A stretch of DNA of 6,733 nt, taken from contig JABGPX010000780.1 of NCBI GenBank assembly GCA_018644745.1, forward strand, positions 1 to 6,733. Direction: 5' to 3'. The DNA is from Spirochaetales bacterium. Its GTDB lineage: Bacteria; Spirochaetota; Spirochaetia; ARS1246. Both the position numbers and the translations under genes were made by a program. This document shows positions 1-5,910 of the stretch, piece after piece; position 1 is the stretch's first letter; the number at the start of each line of letters is the position of its first letter. The notes under the pieces are model-generated. The model was not told the DNA's origin and made no database searches. It worked only from the letters and a program-made list of their open reading frames with translations.

Positions 1-499
1 GCACACACCCTTTGGTAAATTTAAGAAAACGCTCACGGGCGGCAGGATCATATGCGCACGCGGCACCGTCCGGATGATGCCAATCCATAAGAGAATAGTA
101 AAACCCGATACCAAGCCCGTATTCTCTGCAGGCCTCAACAAACTCCAGCACAAGATCGCGGCCGGGGCCGGTTTTCACTGAATTGTAATCGGTTTGCTCC
201 GTGTCCCACATGCAGTATCCCTCATGATGCTTCGTTGTCATCACCATATACTTCATTCCGGAATCACGGGCCAGCTTTGCCCATTCCCTGGCCGCGTTCG
301 GTTTGGGCTTGAAAGTCCCGGCCAACTTCTCGTACTCCTTTACAGGAATACATTCAATCGCCTGTACCCACTCATTTCGTCCGACCTGGGCATATAACCC
401 CCAGTGAACAAACATGCCGTATCGGGATTCATCCCACCACCTCATTCGTTTTGCCCTTGATTTTGCTGTTGCAGTTTCATACGCCGCTTTTGGTTTCAT
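1..499 (-). CDS. Alpha-L-fucosidase, GH29 family (N-terminal 166 residues; gene runs off the window start)
   Basis: Hydrolyses terminal alpha-L-fucose from glycans or glycosides. The visible part is the start of the GH29 barrel: RYGMFVHWGLY (about residues 26-36), TTKHHEGYCMWD (88-99) and GIGFYYSLMDWHHPD (130-144) are the family's characteristic blocks around the fucose pocket (family knowledge). GH29 enzymes usually have 400 or more residues and the nucleophile Asp lies near residue 220, so the catalytic half is outside the window. The ATG at 499-497 is supported by AAGGAG at 513-508 with an 8-base spacer. The N-terminus is charged (KPKAAYETATAKSRAKR) with no hydrophobic segment, so no signal peptide is seen and a cytoplasmic enzyme acting on imported oligosaccharides is inferred. 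It lies 52 bases downstream of the glycyl radical enzyme gene on the same strand, so co-transcription is possible but not shown. Confidence 0.93.
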   Translation of the reverse strand, partial: MKPKAAYETATAKSRAKRMRWWDESRYGMFVHWGLYAQVGRNEWVQAIECIPVKEYEKLAGTFKPKPNAAREWAKLARDSGMKYMVMTTKHHEGYCMWDTEQTDYNSVKTGPGRDLVLEFVEACREYGLGIGFYYSLMDWHHPDGAACAYDPAARERFLKFTKGCV

Positions 500-536
500 A
501 AATTGATCTCCTTAATATGTTATTTTGCATCCTGGA

Positions 537-549
537 TCTCGATTCGAGA
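537..549. repeat. Short inverted repeat just downstream of the glycyl radical enzyme stop codon
   Basis: TCTCGA / TCGAGA arms of 6 bases lie around a single central base. Two further G-C pairs form beyond an A-A mismatch (534-535 with 551-552), reaching the stop codon of the glycyl radical gene. On the minus-strand transcript this makes a small hairpin between that gene and the fucosidase gene. No U-tract follows, so it is a poor intrinsic terminator. A weak attenuator, an mRNA-processing site or chance are all possible. Confidence 0.35.
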
Positions 550-551
550 AC

Positions 552-2669
552 CTAAACCTGATGTTCTGAACGTAGAATTACTTCATCCTGCATCGCCGGA
601 GTAAGACCGACGAAAAAATCACTGTACCCGCCGATCCGAACCACCAGATCTTTGTATAACTCAGGATGGCTCCTGGCCTCGAGCAAGGTTTCCCTGTCAA
701 CCACATTCACCTGCACTTCGAAGCCGCCGCGCGCCATGAATACGCGGACAAGCGCCGCCAGGCGGCTCGCAGATTCGCCGGTAAAAAGCTTTCGTGAGAA
801 TTTGAGATTAACGGCAATGCCGCCGATGAAGGGCCGATGATCCCAGCTTGTGGCTGATAGGATTGAGGCGGTGGGTCCATTGTGCTCTCTGCCCTGAGCC
901 GGTCCGGAACCGTCGCCGAGAGGAAAACCGGCGGAACGACCGTCGGGTGTTGCTCCAGTCTGTGCGCCGAGACGCTCATGCTGAATCCAGCAAAAAAGAC
1001 TCGGTATAAACCGATCGCCTCGAAAGGTATCATGGCTGCCGACCGCTTCAATAATCCATCCGCCGATCTCCGTTGCCAAAGAGTCTACTTCAGGATCGTT
1101 ATTCCCGTATTTCGGATACCGGCTCAACAGCTCTTCACGAATATCAGCAGTGCTCTCAAAATCGCTTCCCAGGTAACCGCGCAATTCTGACAGAGTGTAA
1201 TGGCCTTCGGTAAACACACCTTGATCGAGAACCACAAAGGAATCAATAAGATTAGCCATACCCACGAAGGACGGCATTATCCAGTTATACCTTGCTCCGC
1301 CGCGATCCACATCAAGCCCTCGATCCAGGCAGTCACTCACGAAACATGATACCAGCGGATCGCCTCCATGGAGCGAGCGATCACGCTGAATAGTATTCTG
1401 AATCTGCGCCTCCTCAGCGATTTTCGCTGATAAGCACGCCCGGTATAACCTCTTGAGCTCCTCATAGGTGTTCGGTTCGCGCCCCGACGCTCCCGCTCCA
1501 TTCAAGACTTCGAGGAGAATCGCCGGCAGATTAATGTATGGGCTCGCCACCCAAACCGCGGAGCAAGCAATCGGGGTTATTTCCACGCAGGTGCTGTGTA
1601 CATACTCGCATGCTTCGCTTGCGGGTAATCCGTAGTGCATCATGCCTTCGGTGATAATCCTATCGTTGAAAAGAGCCGGGTGAGAATGCCCTTCCGCCAG
1701 CAGCTCACAGCTTTTTTCCATGACATCATCCGGTGTTGAATCTGTCCAGCATAACCCGATCCCGGGGTAAATCATCCTCGTGTGACCAATGCTGTGGAGA
1801 AACATTCTCGTAAGCTCGTTACTCACATCGATTCCCGACGAGTCTTTTCCTCCGACCATAAAACCGACAGCCAATCCTTTTGGTACATACTCATTGAAAA
1901 GCAGACAGAGACAATCGATGAGCTCCTGGGCTTCCTCCTCAGAAAGCGGCCCGCTGCTGATATCCTGCCGGTATAACTCGATGAGATAGCGATCCGGCCG
2001 ACCTATCTGATAGAGGCCGTCGAGGCACATGGTGAGAAAATGAATCGACTGCAAAGCCTCGCGAAAACACCCGGCCGGCTCGGCAGGCACCTTTGCGCAA
2101 TTCTCAGCGATCTGCTCCAGTTCCCTGCACCTTTGCGAATCGCTGCAGTTCTCTGCCAGCTCGGATGCATATCGAGAGTAGCGTTGGGAATAGGCGATTA
2201 CCGCATCGAGTTCCTTGATGCAGTTTTCATAGAACTCCGCGGAATCTGCTTCGGACCCGCAATGCCGCAGGAGTTGAACGACATGCTCCCGAACTCCGCT
2301 GACTCCGGATTTCAGCAGGAGTTCATAATCTACCGCCATATGAGATCCCTGCCCGCCGACCTGGAACCCAGAGGCTTCATACTCTTCTTTCAGTAAAAGC
2401 AGCTCCTGCTCCTCCGTCTTCGACAGCTGCCGATGGCAGGGTTTCCCGACGATAAGCTCTCTATCATCTATTACCGGTGTGCTGTATTCGATTTGAAACA
2501 CCCGCGCAAAGGTTCTGCGCTGCTGTACAGAGGAGGAGCCGGAAGCCTGGTGCCAGCCGCGAAACCACAGGAGACTGCCTTCCAAGCTTTTTATCGACGG
2601 AACAATCGCGTCGAGGGCATGGGCGCGAAGATGCTGTATTCGTTCAGTTTCGGGCGGATAGACAATCAC
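552..2669 (-). CDS. Glycyl radical enzyme of the pyruvate formate-lyase superfamily, dehydratase-like (C-x-E) type, substrate unknown
   Basis: This 705-residue protein should use a backbone glycyl radical to generate a cysteine thiyl radical for anaerobic chemistry in the cytoplasm. The C-terminal radical motif RIGGYSDFF is intact (Gly681 is the expected radical site, followed by LTPAMQDEVI). The central active-site loop reads STCVEITP, giving Cys361 and Glu363. A Cys-x-Glu pair is the hallmark of dehydratase/lyase members such as glycerol dehydratase and choline TMA-lyase, whereas pyruvate formate-lyase itself has Cys-Cys (family knowledge). Other family blocks are DRELIVGKP (69-77), DRGGARYN (455-462) and PDGRSAGFPLGDG (575-587). 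At 705 residues it is shorter than the usual 780-850. The start is GTG at 2669-2667, with GGAGGG at 2680-2675 and a 5-base spacer. It begins 10 bases after the hisIE stop, so translation is probably coupled. No radical-SAM activase gene is adjacent. The substrate cannot be assigned from sequence; propanediol-type dehydration linked to fucose use is speculative. Confidence 0.92.
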   Translation of the reverse strand: MIVYPPETERIQHLRAHALDAIVPSIKSLEGSLLWFRGWHQASGSSSVQQRRTFARVFQIEYSTPVIDDRELIVGKPCHRQLSKTEEQELLLLKEEYEASGFQVGGQGSHMAVDYELLLKSGVSGVREHVVQLLRHCGSEADSAEFYENCIKELDAVIAYSQRYSRYASELAENCSDSQRCRELEQIAENCAKVPAEPAGCFREALQSIHFLTMCLDGLYQIGRPDRYLIELYRQDISSGPLSEEEAQELIDCLCLLFNEYVPKGLAVGFMVGGKDSSGIDVSNELTRMFLHSIGHTRMIYPGIGLCWTDSTPDDVMEKSCELLAEGHSHPALFNDRIITEGMMHYGLPASEACEYVHSTCVEITPIACSAVWVASPYINLPAILLEVLNGAGASGREPNTYEELKRLYRACLSAKIAEEAQIQNTIQRDRSLHGGDPLVSCFVSDCLDRGLDVDRGGARYNWIMPSFVGMANLIDSFVVLDQGVFTEGHYTLSELRGYLGSDFESTADIREELLSRYPKYGNNDPEVDSLATEIGGWIIEAVGSHDTFRGDRFIPSLFCWIQHERLGAQTGATPDGRSAGFPLGDGSGPAQGREHNGPTASILSATSWDHRPFIGGIAVNLKFSRKLFTGESASRLAALVRVFMARGGFEVQVNVVDRETLLEARSHPELYKDLVVRIGGYSDFFVGLTPAMQDEVILRSEHQV

Positions 2670-2679
2670 AATGTCCCTC

Positions 2680-3273
2680 CTAACTCCGTTTATCCAACTC
2701 TCGGATCACTTCATCAAAGGGAATTTCCAGCTCGGTAAATAGAACAAGCAGGTGATATATAAGGTCGGCTGCTTCACTGGTTATTTCGTTTCTGTCCTGT
2801 GCAAGAATTAGTTCAACTGCTTCCTCTCCGGTTTTCTTTCGAATCTTCGATTCGCCGGAGTTAAAAAGATAGGTCGTATAAGAGCCCTCGGGCAGATTAA
2901 CTTTTCGATCGGCAATTACGCTGACAAGAGATCTCAGCACATCTTCCCATTGGGAATCGACAGTCGGGTCAACTTGTGGGTCAGCAGACTGCTCGCCGGA
3001 TTCCGCGGGTCCCGGCGATGTCGAAAGCTCTTCCTTGTCAGCCGGCGCGGCTTGCCACACCCTTGAATCAATTACACCGCGGTAATAACTTTCCCGATCT
3101 TCTAGGAGTATAAAAGAAATTCCTTCTCTATAGGGAAGCTCCCGGTCGGCATCGAGATGCACATACCAGACGCCTGCGTGCTCGGTACTCTTTGCAAAGG
3201 TTTTGGGATTCATAAATACGACGTCGAGGATCGATCCCAATTCATCCTGGAGTACGAGAGGTTTTTGTGTCAC
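2680..3273 (-). CDS. hisE: HisIE-type protein: active-looking phosphoribosyl-ATP pyrophosphatase (HisE) domain behind a degenerate HisI domain
   Basis: The C-terminal part (about residues 108-195 of 197) is a complete HisE domain that hydrolyses phosphoribosyl-ATP to phosphoribosyl-AMP in histidine synthesis. The motifs VIADRK, PEGSYTTYLF, KKTGEEAVEL and EAADLIYHLLVL are all present. The N-terminal about 70 residues align by eye with phosphoribosyl-AMP cyclohydrolase (LVLQDELGSILDVVFMNPK matches the usual Q-D...G-x-[VI]-L-M...MN start). However, the SRS-x-x-x-W-x-KG-x-(T/S)SG, DCDxD and CH...SCF motifs are missing, and the whole protein contains no cysteine. The zinc-dependent cyclohydrolase step is therefore very unlikely here. 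An acidic Ser/Pro-rich linker (about 76-107) joins the halves. Two in-frame GTG starts exist. The one at 3273 is preferred because AGAGGG lies 7 bases upstream of it; the one at 3279 leaves only 1 base and would give 199 residues. The stop of hisA overlaps the chosen start. Confidence 0.9.
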   Translation of the reverse strand: MTQKPLVLQDELGSILDVVFMNPKTFAKSTEHAGVWYVHLDADRELPYREGISFILLEDRESYYRGVIDSRVWQAAPADKEELSTSPGPAESGEQSADPQVDPTVDSQWEDVLRSLVSVIADRKVNLPEGSYTTYLFNSGESKIRKKTGEEAVELILAQDRNEITSEAADLIYHLLVLFTELEIPFDEVIRELDKRS

Positions 3274-4016
3274 TACCACACCCTCTTTTCATTATCAATG
3301 CCGTAAACGCCGAGGGTTTTTTCGAGATCGATTCTGCCTTCATACACGGCTTTCCCCGTAATAGCCCCTGTTATACCATCGCAGCCGAACGCGGCGGTTC
3401 TCTCGATATCATCCTCGCTGCTCACGCCGCCGGACAGAATAACCGGCAGCCCGGATGTTTCGGCAATCGCAGCGGTGCCTTCGATGTCCGGTCCCGAAAG
3501 GGTACCGTCAAGTTTAATATTGGTATATACAATGCTGATCATTCCTATTTTTGCGGCGGTACGGGAGAGATCAGCGGCCTGAAGTCCTGAGTCTTTTTCC
3601 CAACCCGAAACTTTCACCTCGCCGTCTCTGGCATCAATTCCCGCTACAAGAACCTTTCCGAATGCCCGCACCCAAGTCTCCACAAGATCAGGGTTTTTGG
3701 CGAGAACAGTCCCCAAAATCAATCGGTCGACGCCAATATCAAGCAGCTCTTTGATGTCGAGCTCACTCCGAACGCCCCCGCCTACCTCGAGCACTCCCGT
3801 AAAAGTCTCCCGGATTTTTCGTATAATAGATCGGTTGTTAGCGTCGCCTCGTGCGGCATCGAGATCTACGATGTGAATCCGTGATGCGCCGGCCTTTTGA
3901 AATTGCCCAGCAATCTTCGCTGGGTCGTCGCCATAGTCAGTCACTTTGTTATAGTCGCCCTGCAGAAGACGCACGCATTTGCCATCGAGTAAATCAATTG
4001 AAGGGATAACGATCAT
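3273..4016 (-). CDS. hisA: HisA: ProFAR isomerase, the fourth step of histidine biosynthesis
   Basis: This is the phosphoribosylformimino-5-aminoimidazole carboxamide ribotide isomerase, a cytoplasmic beta-alpha barrel of 247 residues, the normal length. It converts ProFAR to PRFAR, the substrate of the HisHF synthase. The catalytic pair is visible as Asp8 in IPSIDLLDGKCVRL and Asp128 in AGIDARDGEV, and Thr165 in YTNIKLDGT sits at the third functional position. The two phosphate-binding loops are EVGGGVRS (77-84) and LSGGVSS (194-200). The C-terminal GAITGKAVYEGR is typical. The ATG at 4016-4014 gives the canonical MIVIPSIDL start but has no Shine-Dalgarno sequence. A -10-like element lies 9 bases upstream, pointing to leaderless translation. 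It is the first gene of a minus-strand unit leading into hisIE, and no other his genes are in the window. It could in principle be a dual HisA/TrpF (PriA-like) enzyme, but nothing seen demands that. Confidence 0.97.
   Translation of the reverse strand: MIVIPSIDLLDGKCVRLLQGDYNKVTDYGDDPAKIAGQFQKAGASRIHIVDLDAARGDANNRSIIRKIRETFTGVLEVGGGVRSELDIKELLDIGVDRLILGTVLAKNPDLVETWVRAFGKVLVAGIDARDGEVKVSGWEKDSGLQAADLSRTAAKIGMISIVYTNIKLDGTLSGPDIEGTAAIAETSGLPVILSGGVSSEDDIERTAAFGCDGITGAITGKAVYEGRIDLEKTLGVYGIDNEKRVW
3281..3286 (-). promoter_or_regulatory. Ribosome binding site deciding the HisIE start
   Basis: AGAGGG on the minus strand lies inside the last codons of hisA. Its distance to the two candidate GTG starts is 1 base (3279) or 7 bases (3273). 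The second spacing is normal and yields a TAGTG stop/start overlap with hisA, so it sets the start chosen for the HisIE gene. Confidence 0.55.
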
Positions 4017-4025
4017 GATGAGGCG

Positions 4026-4055
4026 AGTATATCAGGATGGAGCTTTCACCCGCAA
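4026..4055 (-). promoter_or_regulatory. Candidate sigma70-type promoter for hisA with a nearly leaderless start
   Basis: On the minus strand, TATACT (4031-4026; 5 of 6 bases match TATAAT) is preceded after 18 bases by TTGCGG (4055-4050; the TTG half of TTGACA is kept). The -10 ends 9 bases before the hisA ATG, which would put transcription start about 2-3 bases upstream of the start codon. The lack of a Shine-Dalgarno sequence before hisA agrees with this. The -35 is weak, so this is an inference from position and the -10 match. Confidence 0.45.
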
Positions 4056-4060
4056 GGTGA
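4046..4060. repeat. Inverted repeat TCACC-n5-GGTGA over the hisA -35 region
   Basis: Two perfect 5-base arms flank CGCAA, and the element overlaps the proposed -35 of hisA in the divergent intergenic region. Position suggests a possible operator, but arms this short occur often by chance. Confidence 0.25.
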
Positions 4061-4075
4061 TACCATGTTTAGGCC

Positions 4076-4085
4076 AGACCGGTCT
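4076..4085. repeat. Perfect 10-base palindrome AGACCGGTCT in the divergent intergenic region
   Basis: The sequence is self-complementary with no spacer and sits 16 bases before the ATG of the rightward gene and 60 bases before hisA. It is placed where a regulator could act on both directions. It could be an operator half-site or chance. No flanking extension of the symmetry was found. Confidence 0.3.
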
Positions 4086-4100
4086 TAGAGGTGCGCTTCA

Positions 4101-4826
4101 ATGAAATATGAATTAGAAACTATCCCGATCTGGGATACCTACGATCTCGACACCGAATGTCCGCTCTGTGTTTTAGAGGAATCGGCGGAACAGCGATACA
4201 TTGAATTTTTCCTCGGCAACTCGGTGATGGTCCCTGAAATGAGGGTGGAAGTAAACAAGACCGGATTCTGTCCTCAGCACAATCGTCAGCTCTTTATATC
4301 CGAAAAAAACCGACACGGTCTGGGACTGGTAAGCCACACCCACCTTCGAGAACTGACAGGGAAAACCGCGGGTAAACTGAAAAGCGCGCGCACATCCGGC
4401 GGAAAAAAGCAGGTTGAGGCATACATTCAGGAATTAAAAAAATGGGAAGAGAAATGTATGATTTGCGACCGGCTCGATTACACTATGAAGCGTTATGCTT
4501 TTACTATTGTCCACCTTTGGAATAAGAAGGAGGATTTCACCCGGAAATATGGCGAGTCCCGCGGGTTCTGTCTGCATCACCTGCCGTTCATACTAGAAAT
4601 GGCTGGCGGCACACTGAGCGGCAGGAAATACGCAAGCTTTATCGAGGCAACTCTCGAACTGCAGGAAAAGAGTCTCAAGCGGCTGGACGGCGAAATCCTC
4701 TGGTACACTCAAAAATTCGATTATCAAAATGACGCCAAACCCTGGGGCACGTCTAAAGATGCCCTGCAAAGGGTTTTACAGAAATTTTCAGGTTTTTTGA
4801 TGCATGAACGGGGAGATCGAAAGTGA
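4101..4826 (+). CDS. DUF6062-like protein with two CxxC...FCxxH putative metal sites; function unknown
   Basis: This 241-residue soluble protein resembles, from memory, the uncharacterised DUF6062 family (MKYELETIPIWD start, FLGNSVMVPEMRV, KTGFCPQH). It has two repeat-like halves. The first holds Cys20-x-x-Cys23 and Cys57-x-x-His60; the second holds Cys119-x-x-Cys122 and Cys157-x-x-His160. The intervals between the paired motifs are almost the same (37 and 38 residues). This suggests an internal duplication and one zinc or other metal site per half, though the metal and role are unknown. A Lys-rich helical stretch (about 85-118) links the halves. There is no signal peptide or membrane segment, so it is probably cytoplasmic. 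The start at 4101 is supported by GAGGTG (4088-4093) with a 7-base spacer. Its stop overlaps a GTG (GTGA) that could start a small downstream ORF. It is divergent from hisA. Confidence 0.8.
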   Translation: MKYELETIPIWDTYDLDTECPLCVLEESAEQRYIEFFLGNSVMVPEMRVEVNKTGFCPQHNRQLFISEKNRHGLGLVSHTHLRELTGKTAGKLKSARTSGGKKQVEAYIQELKKWEEKCMICDRLDYTMKRYAFTIVHLWNKKEDFTRKYGESRGFCLHHLPFILEMAGGTLSGRKYASFIEATLELQEKSLKRLDGEILWYTQKFDYQNDAKPWGTSKDALQRVLQKFSGFLMHERGDRK

Positions 4827-4953
4827 GGGGCAATCGTATACTGCTTGATACTGATTGGAACCTCGCCTGGACAGGCTATACATCCAAGGACCGCCTCCCG
4901 CACTAACTGGTAAGAAGGCCCTCGATAGTCTAAAATCTCATGTGAAGGAGTAA
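4823..4953 (+). pseudogene. Possible small gene or decayed ORF filling the DUF6062-deoC gap, broken by a frame shift
   Basis: Reading from GTG 4823, which overlaps the upstream stop as GTGA and has GGGGAG (4810-4815) 7 bases before it, gives VRGNRILLDTDWNLAWTGYT followed by SKDRLPH and a stop at 4904-4906 (27 residues). In the -1 frame the sequence continues as PALTGKKALDSLKSHVKE and stops at 4951-4953, where the last codons AAG GAG form the deoC Shine-Dalgarno sequence. Joining the two at about 4895-4903 (CTCCCGCAC) would give a protein of about 43 residues that fills the gap with typical operon spacing at both ends. I do not recognise the product. It could be a real small gene with a sequencing error or programmed shift, a remnant of a larger gene, or chance. 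No homology is claimed. Confidence 0.3.
4855..4882 (+). promoter_or_regulatory. Weak candidate promoter upstream of deoC
   Basis: TTGGAA (4855-4860) and TATACA (4877-4882) each match 4 of 6 consensus bases and are 16 bases apart. A competing arrangement is TGGTAA (4908-4913) with TAAAAT (4931-4936) at 17 bases, but that would start the mRNA almost at the Shine-Dalgarno sequence. The 131-base gap makes an internal promoter plausible, but neither candidate is convincing. Confidence 0.2.
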
Positions 4954-4957
4954 ACCC

Positions 4958-5902
4958 ATGAGAAACCCCGGCGTTCCGCTGGAATCGGACCGGATAAAAG
5001 CGGTCCAGGTAAACACAAGCGCAGTTGAGCGGAGAGCCGCCACAATCGGCACCCGCAGAAGCGTAAAGAAAGATTGGCAGGCTGCCTGGCTGCTCAAAGC
5101 CGTAAGCTGTATTGATCTCACTACCCTTTCGGGAGATGACACCCGCGGTAACGTGCTGCGTCTCTGCGCCAAAGCAAAGCAGCCGGTTCGCAGAGAAATC
5201 CTTCAAGGTCTGGGTGTTGAAGATTTGAACCTTCGGGTGGGCGCGGTATGTGTGTATCATAATTTAATAAAGTACGCCGTCGAAGGGCTGAAGGGATCAG
5301 GTATTCCTATAGCCGCGGTATCGACAGGATTTCCTGCCGGTCAAACTCCGATGAATTTGAAGCTCTCGGAGATAAAGGCATCGGTAAAGGCCGGAGCTAA
5401 AGAAATTGATATCGTCGTATCGAGAGCTTATGTGCTTCGCGGTGAATGGCGCAAGCTGTACAAGGAAATCGCCGCATATCGAGAGGCCTGCGGCGAAGCC
5501 CACCTCAAGACAATACTCGCAACCGGCGAGCTCGGCACTCTCAGAAACGTGGCGAGAGCCAGCCATGTCTGCATGATGGCAGGAGCTGATTTTATCAAGA
5601 CAAGCACGGGCAAAGAACCGGTAAACGCAACTCTTCCGGTGAGCCTGGTAATGCTCAGAGCTATCCGCGATTACCGGGACGCCACCGGCCACATTGTCGG
5701 ATTTAAACCGGCCGGCGGAATAAAGACCGCAAAGGATGCGTTAGCCTGGCTGTCATTAGTGAAAGAAGAACTCGGTGATGAGTGGCTCAATCCGAAGCTG
5801 TTTCGCTTCGGTGCTTCGAGCCTTTTATCCGATATCGAGCGCCAGCTCGAGCATAATCTTACCGGGCGTTATTCGGCGTATAACCGACACCCTGTGGCCT
5901 GA
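4958..5902 (+). CDS. deoC: DeoC: deoxyribose-phosphate aldolase, DERA-like long type
   Basis: This cytoplasmic class I (Schiff-base) aldolase cleaves 2-deoxy-D-ribose 5-phosphate to D-glyceraldehyde 3-phosphate and acetaldehyde, in the catabolism of deoxynucleosides. The 314 residues match the length of animal DERA (about 318) rather than the roughly 220-260 of many bacterial forms. Hallmarks are DLTTLSGDDT (53-62), VGAVCVYHNL (94-103), AVSTGFPAGQT (120-130), KEIDIVV with Asp151, DFIKTSTGK with the Schiff-base Lys214, GFKPAGGIK with Lys250, and FRFGASSLLSDIERQ (282-296). The catalytic residues therefore all appear present. The ATG at 4958 has AAGGAG (4945-4950) with a 7-base spacer. The aldehyde dehydrogenase gene starts only 8 bases after the stop, which indicates one transcription unit for using the acetaldehyde. 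Confidence 0.97.
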   Translation: MRNPGVPLESDRIKAVQVNTSAVERRAATIGTRRSVKKDWQAAWLLKAVSCIDLTTLSGDDTRGNVLRLCAKAKQPVRREILQGLGVEDLNLRVGAVCVYHNLIKYAVEGLKGSGIPIAAVSTGFPAGQTPMNLKLSEIKASVKAGAKEIDIVVSRAYVLRGEWRKLYKEIAAYREACGEAHLKTILATGELGTLRNVARASHVCMMAGADFIKTSTGKEPVNATLPVSLVMLRAIRDYRDATGHIVGFKPAGGIKTAKDALAWLSLVKEELGDEWLNPKLFRFGASSLLSDIERQLEHNLTGRYSAYNRHPVA

Positions 5903-5910
5903 GGAATATA

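Noticed and set aside
194..397. Plus-strand open frame of 67 codons
   Set aside because: The opposite strand carries continuous GH29 motifs over the same bases.
537..552. Intrinsic terminator after the glycyl radical enzyme gene
   Set aside because: The hairpin is short and no run of T follows on the minus strand, so it is listed only as an inverted repeat.
707..1051. Minus-strand open frame of 114 codons in another frame of the glycyl radical enzyme gene
   Set aside because: It overlaps the conserved PDGRSAG and C-terminal blocks, which are in the correct frame; no frameshift is needed to explain the gene.
2040..2396. Plus-strand open frame of 118 codons inside the glycyl radical enzyme gene
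   Set aside because: It is antisense to family-conserved sequence and has no recognisable product. Other plus-strand frames in 652-2738 were rejected for the same reason.
4724..5260. Minus-strand open frame of 178 codons overlapping the end of the DUF6062 gene and the start of deoC
   Set aside because: It is antisense to two well-supported genes, has no recognisable motif, and its sequence is the complement of conserved DeoC blocks.
5297..5692. Minus-strand open frame of 131 codons inside deoC
   Set aside because: It lies entirely antisense to the catalytic core of DeoC and has no family features or ribosome binding context.
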